This document shows positions 1 through 13,502 of a stretch of 64,000 bases of DNA, piece by piece. The notes under the pieces were generated by a model. It made no database searches, had not been told where the DNA came from, and saw nothing but the letters and a program-made list of their open reading frames with translations. A program made the position numbers and the translations under genes. Origin of the DNA: Phallus indusiatus (lineage: Eukaryota > Basidiomycota > Agaricomycetes > Phallales > Phallaceae); assembly GCA_027605045.1 (NCBI GenBank), contig JAQFWX010000008.1:186001-250000 (forward strand), given 5' to 3'. Numbering within the stretch: position 1 is the first letter of the stretch; each line of letters starts with the position of its first letter.

Positions 1-1989
1 TCCCAATTGCGTCTCCAAGAAGCTTAGCTCTGCCTCGTGTGTCTGCACTCGAGTTTTCAGTTCCCATATAACACGTATGAAAAATGCGTTTGCAAAACTC
101 CCGTGGGTCAGAGGGAATATAGCCGGAATCTTCTGGCTCTCCAGCAATCCGTCGAGCATCCTGGATGACCTGTTTATCTTGAAACAAGCGGTAGATAAAA
201 AATAAAATGGAGGAAAAAAGCCAACGGAGAGGTCAACATACCAGCTCTGTTGGCGGCCTCGGCTACCAATCGACACATGGAATATACAATGACTGCTGTC
301 GCACAACTATCGATACCTCCACTCAAAGGGACAAAATAACCTTGCGTCCGCGATCGCCTAAGGTAATCCCAAAGCCAACATGCAGGTCCCAAGCTAAAGC
401 AAGCACACAGGCACCATTCATCAGACTCACGAACCAGTCAAAAACAGAACAGTAAACTCACGCAATCTCCTCTTCAGGCGAATGATATTTAAGTTCAAAC
501 GACCTAGCCCATTGTATATCGTTGACATGCTCTAGTGTGCCTGAAGATAAAGCTTTGCCGGTTTGGATGCGATGGTAAGATTCTGCATTCGCAGCCTGCA
601 TATTCCGACTCACGACCGCACGGTGAGCACGAATATCTTCAATGTCTATCGTTGCGGTGACTACTTCAACGTCATTGAGAGAGAATTGGGTTCCTTGGGC
701 TATTATTTTCCCGTTCATGGCGATCATGGCGCAGCCATCATAGTAAAGCCGGTCTCCGTCGCATCCTTGTTGATTGGCATATAGATACACGCCGCCAAGC
801 TATGTAATAACAGGTTTTATCACAATTAAGATTATACTGGAAAGGTGATTTGCCCTACCTTCAACGTAGCTTCCTTGATAAGCTCTACTCGCGTGTAAAG
901 CTTTCGTAGTTCGTGATGGCTACCACTTGAATTCGTGAAAATTTCTACACCGTCTAAGCCCATAAGAATATGCGGACTACCATGCTCTCAGAACCTTGAC
1001 ATCAACGGATAGAACAAGATTCATACCTGCCTGGAGTGAAGAGTTCTTCACAAAGTTCTACACCAATGCAAGTATCCAAAGTACTGATAACAACGTCCCC
1101 AAATGGAACAGTAGACTGTGAAAGAATGAACAGATGAACCCATAAATATGACACCTATGAGCTACCTGTTTTGTAACCTCTCGAATGATTCTAGGCAAGA
1201 AATGCTCCTCCCATTGACGATGTTTCGCCCACGGAGTGAAATACCTCATTTCACGATAATTTCCATTATTAGCCAACCATAACTTTGGGCGAATAAGCAC
1301 GATTTCCCCGTCGTTGATGATGACACGGCAGTTGTATATAACGCTCTTATGGACAATTGGCCTATGTGATCAAAATAAAAAAGATCGTCGTCAGTTCCCT
1401 TCTTACCCATGACCACAGCCAATTAATGTCTGAGGGTGCTTCCTTACATGCCAATATCGCACATAATACCCCGAGCTTCTTCAGATGCAAGAATCCTGGC
1501 TAGAATTTCCCAGGAATGCAAAACGGTGTCTCCTAAAAAAAAGAAATAATTTAGACAGGCGCATGCAAACTCTAACAGTTTGACGACTCCACCTTCCAAG
1601 AAATGATCAAGGCAGCCATATCCACTATCAGAGCAGAAGAGAATCAGCAACACAGAAAGCGGTACAGTTCGGACTAACGGGATTTCCAGTTCCGGACCCA
1701 CACGAAGAGATGCGCCTCTTTCTTTCGCGATTTTTATGCTCTGCATAATTCGCTCATAGTTTCCCTATACCGAAAAACATCAAAAAAAGTTCGAGTATAC
1801 ATCGTGGAGGATTACTTCGAAGTCCAAGGCCCACTGATTTAATGAGCTGCGTTACGAGTGAATGGTTGGATATGGATTATGCTTTGAGTTAGTGGCGCTG
1901 CTCACCATCTAAAAACGCGTCAGTAAGATTGTGCTATCGTATAATATACAATATTTGACTTGCGTAGCGAGTGTTATAAGGTGTCCCAT
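1..1989 (-). CDS. QNS1: Glutamine-dependent NAD+ synthetase (partial, C-terminus beyond window)
   Basis: Converts nicotinate adenine dinucleotide to NAD+ using ATP and ammonia released from glutamine; last step of cytosolic NAD+ synthesis. The start at 1989 gives [10 protein letters not shown], the usual eukaryotic beginning. The N-terminal nitrilase-type glutaminase domain shows RVGPELEI (about 1,685-1,710, with the catalytic Glu), [17 protein letters not shown] (about 1,245-1,295) and [14 protein letters not shown] with the nucleophile Cys (about 1,040-1,075). The synthetase domain shows the P-loop [11 protein letters not shown] (about 300-335), followed by [14 protein letters not shown] near the window edge. 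Several short introns interrupt it. By comparison with the roughly 700-residue family, about the last 300 residues lie outside the window. Seen: motifs and splice sites; function follows from family identity. Confidence 0.95.
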
Positions 1990-2247
1990 GGTTGGAAAGT
2001 CGCACTGGTGGCCGCGGTTCGTCCGAGTCAAAATCGGCGGGAACAATTTACCGTCTCGGATACTCGGACGATGATGCGGGGCCTCGTGAAAATCCCCCCT
2101 TAATGCTCTCAGGGTATCTCACAAAGTGCCGACATGATGTTTGAACAACATTTATTCACAGCTATGTATACAATGCATTTATAAAAATAAATAATGCGGT
2201 TAATCCGACAATTACAAAAGTTTGTGTCAAGTTCAGGTAGATTTGCT

Positions 2248-4480
2248 TCAGTCGTCGTCGGCCGTTGCTTCAGCCCAGCCTTTGGATCGCTCAACAGCGC
2301 GCTGCCATCCTTTATATCTCTTTTCCCTATCAGCATCGGAAATGGACTGTTGGAAGGTCCGGCTTCCCTGGGTATTCACTTCAGCTAAAGTCTCGGGTTT
2401 CTCAATATCCCATCCTGCAAAACCAATAGCAGCTCCGGCAAGAATAGCTGCACCCAAAGCAGTTGATCTAAATAAAGTTGTGAAAAAAGGGTTTTATAGT
2501 GGATTACATTAACGTACTCTCGCATTTCAGGTCTCAAAACTGCAAACCCTCCGATATCCGCCAGAATTTGCATGGCCGTGTCGCCATTGGTCATTCCACC
2601 ATCAACCTTAAGGTGTTTAAGATCAACCTTGGAATCGAGCTTCATGGCTTCAAGAATAGCTCTAGTTTGATAAGCGTTGGCTTCTAATGTGGCACGGGCG
2701 ATGTGACTAGGCTGAGTGTAAGGACTCAAGCCTGCGTCATCCGATCAGACAAAAAAAAGAGAGCGAAAGTCGGGGCGCGTCCTTACCTATCAACAAACCC
2801 CCTGCTCCCGGATCCCAATATGGTGCAAGGAGACCATTAAACGCCGTAACAAAGTAAACACCACCGGTATCTTCAGTGGAACTAGCCTGAGTATTGATTT
2901 CTGCCGCCGAGGAAATCAGACCCATTTGATCACGAAGCCTAATCAAAGGTTTTATTTGACAATTAATCAATGACACCGATTTACAAACCATTTGATAGCG
3001 CTTCCAGCAACCGCGACTGCAAAACAAATTGGAACCTGTGGCATATGGACAAAAATGGTTAACTTACTACTGCCCTCCAAAGCGTATACCGGTTTGGCGT
3101 TTGGACTCGATCGATACGCAACCTGAAATGACATTCAAAAAATCATGTGTTCCATTGAAGATGAATACTTACGGTACTTATGAGTCCATTCGTACTCTTG
3201 ACCGGTTCATACCCAGTGGTAAACAATAAGAATGCACCTGAGAACTTTACTTAGGGCTTTTGAATGCGCTAATAGAGAAACGTTGCTCACCAGTTCCGTA
3301 AGTACATTTAGCTTCTCCTTGTTTGAAACATTTATTTCCCACTAAGGCCCCTTGCTGATCACCAACCACACCCGACACCTTGACACCTTCCAATGGGCCC
3401 GAATGAATTGTACCATAAACTTCAGACGACGACGCAATTTTGGGAAGAATCGACGGCTTGAATCCGAAAAACTTTAAGAGAGGTGAAGACCATTCCAGCG
3501 AATGAAGGTTCATCAAGAGGGTACGTGAAGCATTAGTAGGATCCGTTATATGAATACCACCTCTTATACCACCGGTAAGGTTCTAAAATTGAACTAAGCC
3601 CAACTGTCTAAAATTGGCTCAAAGATGGAAAACGAACATATACTATCCAAGACTCTACCGTTCCAAACGCAAGATCGTCTGCATCATGTGCTTCCTTTAC
3701 TTCGGGATGATGATCGATCATCCAGCGAACTTTGACAGCAGAGAAATACGTCGAGAGGGGCAAGCCACAGCTTGAGAACAAAATTGATCGGTTTACGATT
3801 TAGAATATGTCCATTCAATAAACACATACATGTCACCGAGAGCGTCTTTTCCTTTCTTAAACTCATTCGGTGATACCTCAATGCCCTCTTCGTCTAATTT
3901 CTTCTCCAAATGGGCAACGATTCCTTTGGTACGATTGTCGGTCCAGACAATAGCACGGCAGAGGGGTTTACCGGTCTTGCGGCTCCAAACAACAGCCGTT
4001 TCTCGTTGATTGGTGATACCTGAATTTAAGAGAATCAGAAAGTCGCATTTGGAAAGATAAGGTTAATAAGACCTATGGCTTTAATGCTGGCTCTATCCCA
4101 GCCTTCACTTTCAAGCTGTTTCACGGTCTCATCGATACACTTATCAGCAACTTCTTGAATTTCGGTGGCGTCGTGTGAATGCCAACTAATTTATATTGTA
4201 AGATGGAAATGGGTTCTCAATGCAAGTAGATAAAAGGCAGTTTACCCAGGATGTTCATAGTACTGAGGAAATTCGAGCTGGTGCTGACAGATGATATTGG
4301 CATATTGGTCAAATACCATAAACCGCACAGATCTAAACAAAGATACAGAACACAGCTAGAACGACATTCAATAAGACGAGAAGATGTAACGCACGTTGTT
4401 CCAGCATCCAGTGATCCAATAAAGTTGCCTTGTTTGAGTGACATGACGGGCAGCAATGAAGGAGGAAGTGAGTCTCTCAT
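2248..4480 (-). CDS. GUT1: Glycerol kinase (FGGY family)
   Basis: Phosphorylates glycerol to glycerol-3-phosphate with ATP, feeding glycerol use and lipid backbones. The N-terminus contains the FGGY ATP-binding signature [14 protein letters not shown], split by an intron after DAGTT (about 4,333-4,397). Further segments read [28 protein letters not shown] with a following CTYGTG (about 3,285-3,385), and near the end [18 protein letters not shown] (about 2,550-2,605), all hallmark glycerol kinase blocks. It stops with a TGA at 2248 after DDD. The start is uncertain: ATGs at 4444 (MSLKQGNF), 4480 and about 4619 are in frame; family alignment would favour one of the first two. The neighbour NAD synthetase lies downstream on the same strand, 258 bp away. 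No sign of decay. Confidence 0.93.
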
Positions 4481-5302
4481 TTCAGCTCCTCTCAAGACTG
4501 TTAAGAATGCCTGTGATTTTGCCCACGTGACGCACGCGAAACGCGACGCTCGTCGCTCTGGTATTCTGACGGTCCGGTTCGGAGCTGGTTGAATGAAGTC
4601 CGAGGGCCGCTTTCCCATGTTTTCCACAGACCAAAATCTCCTGGTGTTCAGCTGACTCTTTAATTGATGTGAATTCAGAGGCGAAAACGGGTTAATGGAC
4701 TCGGTCGCGAATTGAAAAGTAATACGAATTACTGGGAGAATATTTTTCTTGTGCAACTATGCTCGATGGCTCGATTTCAAGGATGAACTCTTGTCAGAAG
4801 CTTTTAAGCATTAGCACCGCACTTCATTCTGGATTTCATCGATCACTGCTCGAATTCTGGTTGACTCCGTGTGAGAGTTTGAGACAAAAACAGATTCAGG
4901 AGTAACAAAAAAGCAACCATGTGGTGGACCCGTGAGTGGGCCGAGTGCACATATTTGGTGGTGTGACAATTGTGACCATGGTTCTATTCCTGCTGGACCA
5001 TTCTTTGTTTCTCTATGGCATATTCAGCTATGAAGAATCTCAATTTCACTAGCTAATCACGGTATATATTCCGCCTTATCAAGATTTTGTTTATCCATCT
5101 TGTCATGAAGATGTCCTCAACTGCAAAATTTGACCGCCTATACTTAGCCCTCATCAGTCTGAGTTCTTGTCAGGAACGCCTGCGGTCTTTATCTTCGCAT
5201 TTAGATTTTCCCATCCGGCCATCTATCCTGGTCTCCTCCAGACTATTTGTCTGTCTCACCCCCATGGTCAACGCTCGTGTCTAGTGGCAAGAGATTCTGA
5301 AC
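4481..5302. other. Divergent intergenic region, glycerol kinase / arrestin-like gene
   Basis: About 820 bp between two divergent start codons. It must hold both promoters. I see no convincing reading frame, RNA gene or repeat in it. ATGs upstream of 4480 stay open in the glycerol kinase frame for a while, so part of it could be coding or 5' leader. Confidence 0.5.
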
Positions 5303-7048
5303 ATGAACATCGACACCTCGATTGTGCATGCCCTGCCACAATACTCACCTGCTCTTGAGTCCCCAAAGTATTCAGCTGAGCCAGGTCCTGATGAGCGCCG
5401 CCTGCAAATTACTCGACGTGTTCGACGAGAAGAGTCAGGTGTATTTGTTGAGAAGACAAAACAGATGACTATTGCGTTGACGAATCAAGTCCCAGACTGT
5501 AGAGTCGCCACCTATTCGCGAGCAGGCACAGTTCAAGGAGCCATAACATTCGTCAAACCCGACAATTTGACTCAAGTGGAAGTAAAGGTATGACCCGATT
5601 CATTCTTTTGTTCAATCTTGATAAACCATCTTCCTCCCTAAGCTCTGCGGAAACATAAACGTCTCCGTGGCGTCTGCCGTTATCTCCGGTGAACGAAACA
5701 TCGAAATTTTTGACGACACTGAGGTCTTGTACCGCAAAGACTCTCCTGGGAACGACAGCAAACGTGGGATTCGTTTTTCACGAAATGTATCTTCAGCCAC
5801 AAATCTTCTACCTCCAAAATTCTCAGGGGAGCAGTGTCCGGCCACCATGGTCTTTGCCCTACAGTTTCCAAACACCTATCAACATGAAGGAGTTGTTCGC
5901 GCCTTACCGCCGACCTTTGACGCGCAGTTTGGCATAATCCCAGGTAACTGTTCGTTCCTTAGGTCGGACTTTGTATAACTTTAATATTAATTGTCTTTTA
6001 TAGGAATAGCTTTGCATATAACATACGTCCTGAAGGTGTCGACAATTAGAAAATCCTCATTGGGCGATAAACGATCAACGTAAGGTCGTGCAATTTCTTA
6101 AAGTTAACCAGATCTCATCCGAGTATATAGGACGTCCATCTTTTTGGAATATACTCCCCGTTCACGACCCACACAGCCCTCTCTGCCTTTGTCTATGACA
6201 TTTTTGTCGTCGCTAAAGTTAACTCCTGAAGAATGGGAATTACATGAAGACCAAGCACAGATCAAACAAGGTGTTAGCGAAAGAATCCCTCAGCTATATT
6301 TCGCAGTAATTAAAACTTTGTTTCATTCTTTTCGACTCTTCCTGACATCACCATAAACTATTAGCTAGCTATTCCAAAATCCCGAATATTCCCATTAACT
6401 CAACCAATACCATTTCATCTACAACTTCTGAGTTCATCGGACGAAATGCTAGCGCCATATGAGTTCGCAGTATCTCCAGCTATTAAGAAAATCGAACAAG
6501 AAACTTCACCTCGCAATCCAGTCCGAGTCAATCATTCCATAAATGAGGCAGAAATTAGCAGAAACTTTAACAGCATCTGGGGCCCTATCATCCTCAAAGC
6601 ACGTATATCCGTCTCAATCGAACGTAGTGTTTCAACCGAAACGCATGGAGATTGGGTTACAACAAAACAAACACTCACGACCCAACAACTAGAGCCTTCT
6701 TCAGATGTTCTATCACTAAACAAAGATTTTCGAATGAAGTGTCTAGCTTGGGACGGTCAGCTTCAGTTCAAGGACGAATGCCATTGCGGCGGCTTCTTTG
6801 GACCTGGATTCAGAGTAAAAGTAAGAAACGATTGTTCCAGTTTTTAATGTTTCAGATTTTGACTTCACAAAATTCAGGATTTTCTACTATTAACCATATA
6901 CCCAGCTGAGCCCGAACGTTCCCCGATACGACCATTGTTTTATTCTATCCCCGTTCGATTATCTACTGATCCTTATACCGACGAGATCATAGCCGGTATG
7001 GAGGTGATCCAATCAGCACCACCTATCAATATTCAAGGTCGTTCCTAG
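5303..7048 (+). CDS. Arrestin-like protein, paralogue 1
   Basis: Predicted arrestin-fold protein; in fungi such proteins often act as adaptors in endocytic or ubiquitin trafficking, but the role here is unknown. Exon 1 runs 5303-5587 and ends in VKPDNLTQVEVK; later exons give LCGNINVSVASAV, a segment GEQCPATMVFALQFPNTYQH, the proline-rich YTPRSRPTQPSLP, AIPKSRIFPLTQPIPFHLQL, and the final IPVRLSTDPYTDEIIAGMEV before the TAG at 7046-7048. These blocks align one to one with the two minus-strand paralogues at 21.6-23.5 and 24.8-26.5 kb, including the position of the conserved C-terminal TDPY strand. The copy is the most divergent of the three. It converges on the GH92 gene. Seen: the paralogy; arrestin assignment is from family recognition. 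Confidence 0.8.
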
Positions 7049-7274
7049 CTTGCTGTGGATCGACACATACCGACCTGATGGTGATCTTTGTTTCTACTAT
7101 TTTTTTTTCACTCTCATCTGTATATATTTACCATGCTTTCTTGTATCATGCTATGTATTTTTCAAATCATAATATACCTTGTTGTGTTCATGTTCGCGCA
7201 CAAACATTGATGCATGAAAGTTATATGCTCTTGAATATTTAAACGGGATGAATACAATGACAATGATATGCATA

Positions 7275-10200
7275 TTACCCAAATCCCCCGGTTGACAAAG
7301 ATGGCGGCAAGGTACCGCATCCAATTGTCTCATCATCAGTTAATTCCAGCTCAACAAGCCCCCCTTCCACAAATGTCTCGAACTCCAGATAACAATTCGA
7401 TTTCCATGGTTGTCCATTAATGCGTACACTCTGAAAATGTATTACATGACACAGTGAGCAATCAAGAAGTTTTAAATTAATCCTCTTACCTTAACATATA
7501 GCTGCCCGATGCCAGATGCAGGGTTCCCCACAAAATTTTTAGTAACAATTGTAGTTGTGGTATTAAAAAGTGGATTATAGAATGATATAGACGGGAAATA
7601 GGGGGAAGATAATAAATATTGTGTGGTGGCGGGAACCGGATAGAGACCAGCCATATAAAATAATACATATGATCCCATGGCACCTAACAAAAAAGATTAA
7701 AAAGACACTTGTGTCATAAAATTGAAGGTAAATACCCGAGTCTGTAACACGACACGATTAAATATTAGGTTCGTACTAAAAATACTACCCTCACCATCAT
7801 TTCCAGGAAGTCCCTCTCGCGTGATATTAAACTCGGCGGTGATGATTTGGCGACTCCTTTGAGTACTTGATGCTGGGCGATCGGCATAATGATACATATA
7901 TGGTATTTGTTGTGAAGGCTCATTTGTCGAGTCGAAATATTTCTGTCAGGGCGAAAAAGCACGGTTAACTGAATTTATAGACTTTGTTTATCGGCCTGAG
8001 CTTACATGATCCAATATATGATTCAATCGTTCTATGAATTTTTGAGGTCCCCCCTGAAGTGAGACCAAAGTCGCAGTATCATGGGGCACATACTAGAAAG
8101 ATGATCAAAAATACATTCCGAAATAAACCCGGAGAAACCGACCTGCGAATACTGGAGGAAGATTTAGATGTCTTAGAGAAGAGGCTAAAAACATTTACTC
8201 TCACAATCATAGGAGACGATTCGTAAAAACCGTCATGATTTCCCATGTCCAAGTAACATGTTGAATGGGTAGGATCGTTGGCAGAACAATGTCGAGGATC
8301 CGTATATGTGAAGGATCCATTGGAATTGCGTAGCTAATAAGTAACCCCATACCCAAGTTTGGTATAAATTTTGAACTTAAGATTTCAGACCTACCTGCAT
8401 GAATCCTACTATATCTTCTACGTGAGGTAGTACAACTGATGGGTCCCCTAGCATATACTTGTCAGATTCATCGTAAGGGTAATTCAATGGCCTTTAAATA
8501 CAGTTATTAATGAAATTCTTGGATCTTGATGTATACTAAGAATCGTCAGCAGGAGAATAATTATCACCAGTGTGATACGAGTGAAGCACCTTTTCGGCGT
8601 CCTCAGTTTTTCCCATCAGTTTCGCGACTTGAGCAATAGCAAAATCATCGAATGCATACTGTGGCGAATATTCAGCTTTAAATGTAAATGTGGAACACTA
8701 ATAGCATTACCTCTAAAGCACGAGAGACCTGGCGAGTGTTTGCACCACCACGAGCAAAAACATCGGCCGGTAAAAACCCTATTTTGGATTTTCTTCAAAA
8801 AAAAAACAAAGAGAAGGACAAAGAACATAATATACCATGTTCTATCCACAGCGAAGTTTGCCGTCCTTGAAGATCCCAATTGAATGGCTCTTTTTCCGCG
8901 TCTGCGATAAGAGCATCGTATAGGTCATTAGAGGAGACGTTGAGAGCTTCCGCTTGCTGGTGAAATCTAGTAGCAGTCCGTGAATCATTTCTTCATTCCT
9001 TATAAAAGAAAATTAGATTCTGCATACTTGACAAAAAATTCTCCCAAAATTGGATCCGCATCTAGATTAGAAGTACTGTGAAGACTCCGCAGTATCCGTA
9101 TTTTACGGCGGAAGTCGAACTTACTGCTACCACCTTGAATCCATTGTTGAGCCGTTGCACTGCGACACTCGGGCAACCACCCTAAACTTTAGATGTCAGG
9201 AACGAAACCCTTTCGACGGAAGAGTTATCCACCTTCGTGTTTTTGAATATCAATCATACCTCGCACCACTCTCGAAAAAGTAACTGGATCATGTAAAGAC
9301 ATCAACGGATATAGTGTACGATAGGTATCCCACTTCATGTAATACCAGGTCAATTAAAGAATCTCTCACAATATGGATATCAAAGACTTACGTTGCAATA
9401 AAACGAATCGTAATAAGGCTCCGTTGACTTCCATGAGGGATTTTCACCCGTGTCTGAATTAAGAGTAAAGGAACGAACATTCAGAACGCCGTTTGATGAT
9501 TTAGGAGAGAAAAAAGCTTTGACGTACAATCGGCAGGAACTATATGCGTTCTATACAACTATTCTCTCTTAAAACGAGTAAGAACGAGGAAATCACACTT
9601 TTCACTCACTGAAGAATAGAACAAAACCGTAGTTTCGGGATCAACAGCATCAGTATCTATCCTAATGCGTCCCAAAAGTTCGTTCCACTGCTGTCGTGAT
9701 GCCTCTCTGACGGAATCAAAGTCAAATACAGGAATCTCCTCCTCAGCATTTGCACAAGCCTGATCTGGTGAGATAAGCGATACCCCGACACGAACGAGTA
9801 TAGTAGATCGAATGCCTCTATTTGGATTTTTTTTGAAGCTCAGAATCCCCCCAACTTGGCGCGCTAGTAATTTACACGGTAAAAACTTAAACGGCAAAGA
9901 TCTTTAACTTTCGAAAAGTATCGCACCATATTTATTTGACACCGCGACGTTGGGCTTTACAACATCATCCGTCCATATACCATATTCAATTGGTTTATCA
10001 AAGTGGTATCCATCTCCTTGGAAATCAGCACAAAAATGAGCCGAATACATTGCGCTACCAAAGGACGATAAATAAACGCCGCTCCCGGTCATACGACCTA
10101 TGTTTTAATTGAATGATTGGTAATGACGCGATTATTAGATAAAGATGGAAGAAGCACACCTGTGGAAGGAGTGATGTTCACAATTGGAATTTGGTTATGC

Positions 10201-11096
10201 CTTTGACCATCATTAGTAACATCAATAAGGATCCGAGGCACAGAGGTATTAGGAGGAAAGGTATATCGGTGAAGAGCCGTTCGTCGAGTGGCTGTTAGTT
10301 CGGCTTTAATTCCGGTAGACTGTATAAAAACGTCAGAAACGGTGTCTACGAAAAGGACTAAAAACAATATTCTTTCATATTACGTACCAACTCGCTTGAG
10401 AAATATCCGGGGGAAGCTTCATCAGCAGGTAACCCTAATATTCAACAATTGAGTAAAAAAATTTTTTTTAATCGTACAGAAAGAATCCATACCATCCGGA
10501 CGCACTTTCCGAAGCGTCTTACGCGATTTTACGGAGGTTTTGCAATTTACCAAGCCTCCAGGACAAGCAGCAATAGGCCAAACTTTAAAATTGGAAAGCG
10601 AGGCACCCTTTGGTCATCTGGTTATTTAAACTGGGAACAACCTAACGTGGTACGAAACGAATTATTAACTTACACCACCTGTTCCGTCGTCGTGAAGTTG
10701 ACTGAAGCCCGTTGCATTGTACAAAGGATTCGAATCATACCCTGCTTGCTGAACTAAACTTCAGACAAAAGAGTCATATTACTATGTGTGAAATTTAAAT
10801 CACGTTTCCAGGAGAATCAGTGTCTAGTCCTGCTTTGACCATTCCGTGCGGTACCGTGGCACCTGAGTATTATAGTTTATTACACCTTCCCTTAGAAATG
10901 AGAATAAACTCTTACCAGGAAAAACGTGTCCATCATTAGTCGTTCCAATAAAAGTGTTCACAAATTGTGTCCAGTCAACCGTCTCCGAATCCCCCACAAA
11001 TTCAAACGGTGTATAATCATAATCATAATCAAATGCTAGACCCCTTGCGTGCAACACGAGGAACACAACGAGGAAAATATATAACGTCTGTTTCAT
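7275..11096 (-). CDS. Secreted GH92 alpha-mannosidase
   Basis: Glycoside hydrolase family 92 enzymes are calcium-dependent exo-acting alpha-mannosidases that trim mannose from glycans. The protein starts with a clear signal peptide (MKQTLYIFLVVFLVLHARGLA), so it is probably secreted. Family hallmarks follow in order: VNTFIGTTNDGHVFPG (about 10,920-10,970), VKAGLDTDSPGN (about 10,805-10,840) and AGYDSNPLYNATGFSQLHDD (about 10,690-10,740). The C-terminal beta domain reads PYFPSISFYNPLF, NFVGNPASGIGQLYVK and NGQPWKSNCYLELETF, ending at the TAA at 7275. The gene is split by many short introns (more than ten). It is divergent from the LYC1-like gene and convergent with arrestin-like paralogue 1. 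No disruption was noticed, though not every exon junction was checked. Confidence 0.9.
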
Positions 11097-11677
11097 AGTA
11101 CAATCACCTCCCTCTGGCGATCGGATTTCATGCGAAAAGAAAGGGGAAAGGGTTGAACGTTGACGTGTTGTAAATCCCCTAAATACGATTGATTTGCCAA
11201 GAGGAAGTTATGACCATCCAATGGCATGGTATGCATGTATGTATGTACTTCCGATGATATGCCAGGGGGCTTGAGAATCGCATTGCAATTGACATTTGAT
11301 TTTCCTATTTAGTCTGGTGACTTCAAATGTTAAGTGAGCATTGCACGATTCAAATTCTGCCATATTTCATGTTAAAGAGATGACCACTGGTATGACAGCG
11401 AAGACAGTCAACAGTTGAAATCTGAATTCAACTTGACTTGGCAAAAAATAAACCCTAATCCAAGATGTCCATCTTGAATCTTACACCGCAATGTAGATTT
11501 TGGGAAAACGTTGGTGAAATTGCTCCATAGAACGGAAAGAAATTCCGGCCAGCTATGAGGTCCCGTGAGACGTAAACAAGAGAGTGCCTGAGCTAGTCGC
11601 ACGGGCGTCTAATAATTCTCTCAGCGGAGATTTCCCGAATGCATGCCGAGAATTCCAACTCCGAAAATTAAAGGGCA
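11097..11677. other. Divergent intergenic region, GH92 / LYC1
   Basis: About 580 bp between divergent starts, so it should contain both promoters. A short GTATG tandem run (gtatgcatgtatgtatgta) sits at about 11,230. No gene or RNA recognised. Confidence 0.5.
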
Positions 11678-13132
11678 ATGTCAACCAGATCTACTGTGGA
11701 GCATCTCGCTCAGTTTACGCTAGTCAGAGCGACAGCAGAACAGGCGAGTTATGATTTCAAACGCTTCTGAACAAGTTTGCTCATTTTTTATGGATAGTTA
11801 TATGTGTCCCGGAAGCGCCAGTCAACGTTATGGGCACGAGGAATGACCGAAGAGGAATTTTTCAGACGGGAAGAATTTTTAGAGGTCCAAGAACATGCTG
11901 GCGATAAATATATTGCATGGTGATAATCCAAAAACCCTGAAACAAAACAATAAAACTCATTTTTTATTTTCGTAGGGTGCTTGTACCCAGAGACAACCAG
12001 ACAACTCTCGATTACCCATGTTCCTGTGAAACGTGCGTAAAATATTTTCGTTATCAATGAATCAATCTAAAAATCCAGAAAAATAGATTCCGTCGGAAGG
12101 TTTTAGTAGCGAAATCAGGCGTCGTGGAAACTAAGATCGGCTATGGAATTGCCTCTGTGTTCTGTGGTGAAGAATATAGAGGGAAAGGTTATGCTTCGCA
12201 CATGATGCGTCTCCTGCATCACGTCTTAGCACCCCCACATTCACTCCCCTCATTTCCTGAAGAATGGGGTTCACCACCCCAACCTGATCATGCATTACAC
12301 GATGCCCAGCTCTCCGTTCTCTACAGCGATGTCGGAGATTTTTACTCAAATTGTGGTCCATCGACAGCTGGCACACCGCAGCCAGGTTGGCTAGTCAAAG
12401 ATCCCATCAGCACAATCTGGAAAATGGATTTCATAACGGGCGTTGTCCCCAAATACACCGATATCTCATTCGAATGGCTCACGGAAGAAAAATGCAAAGA
12501 ATTATGGACCCTAGATAGCGCATATATCAAGGAAAAATTCACATCGATGGTCTTATCCGAGTCCGACGACTCCAAGACAGCCAACTCTTCCCCAACATTT
12601 ACATTCTTACCAGACGAAGGTCTGGCTGGCTATCTCTTACAAAGGATAATCGGCGAAGCACCTCTCAATCCCTCAGATGACAATCAAGAAACGTTGCCCC
12701 TCCATTTCGGAGTACGCATTACAGTCTCAAACTCAAAAAAAGAACCCGTTTCACCTGCACCTGCCACACCTACGCCTGTAATATATGCAACATGGACTCT
12801 GGATATGGAACTCTCAAAACAGCCTGTGATAGTAATAACGAGGCTTCGCTCGACCGCGAAATATTTCCCTGCCTTAATTGGTCAGATCATGAAAGAGGCT
12901 TCTCGTATAAACGCAAAAGCCATCGAAGTCTGGAACCTTCCCTCAGAATTTGTTGATATCGCTGCGAATATGGGAGGAAGAACCAAGCCACGTGTCGATC
13001 ATCTTCCAGCAGTAGCTTGGTACGGCCCAGAAAACGTGCAAAATGTGAAATGGTTATTCAATGAAAAGTGTGTGGTATTTATTCAATTTTTCTTGAGCTA
13101 AATTTTATTATTGCAGGTTTGGCTGGTGTTGA
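11678..13132 (+). CDS. LYC1: LYC1-type lysine N6-acetyltransferase
   Basis: Relative of yeast Lyc1, which acetylates free lysine in the first step of lysine breakdown. Five exons: 11678-11743, 11798-11919, 11976-12032, 12087-13067 and 13117-13132, giving 413 residues. Exon 1 ends LVRATAEQ and exon 2 starts LYVSRKRQSTLWARGMT, the expected Lyc1 start region. The GNAT acetyl-CoA site is visible as YRGKGYASHMMRLLHHVL (exon 4). The Lyc1 C-terminal domain follows, with WLVKDPISTIWKMDF and PAVAWYGPENVQNVKWLFNE, and the protein ends in KFGWC, as typical for the family. Intron 1 has a GC donor (cag/gcgagt) and an AG acceptor; the other introns are GT-AG. It is convergent with HMG-CoA synthase. Confidence 0.85.
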
Positions 13133-13502
13133 CACCGCCTTTACTTGTATTACATATATAATATACCTTGAGACGTTTTACATCATATCCGATTTACCCC
13201 ACAAGATATAATTTGAGCTCTAGTTGATCATCTCTTAGATTTCACACGGCATGTGATCTAACTGTGTTTTTTTTAAACCGTTAAATTAGATTTAATCTAT
13301 TATGATTCTAATTTACTGTGCAGTAGGGTATTCTATCGATTAGGTAGAGAAAAGGATAAAAAAACCAACTTCCGGGTCTTATGCAAAAAAATCTGTGACC
13401 CCCGCATTTATGAATTTCGAATAATACAAAAAATGTATGAGTGAGAACATGAGACTGAAGCAAAATTGAGTGTGTGTGAGAGAGAAAAAAGTTAAAAGAA
13501 AA
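13133..13502. other. Convergent intergenic region, LYC1 / HMG-CoA synthase
   Basis: 370 bp of AT-rich sequence between two stop codons, probably the two 3' untranslated regions. It includes a short TG/GA-rich run (gtgtgtgtgagagag, about 13,471). Nothing else seen. Confidence 0.5.
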
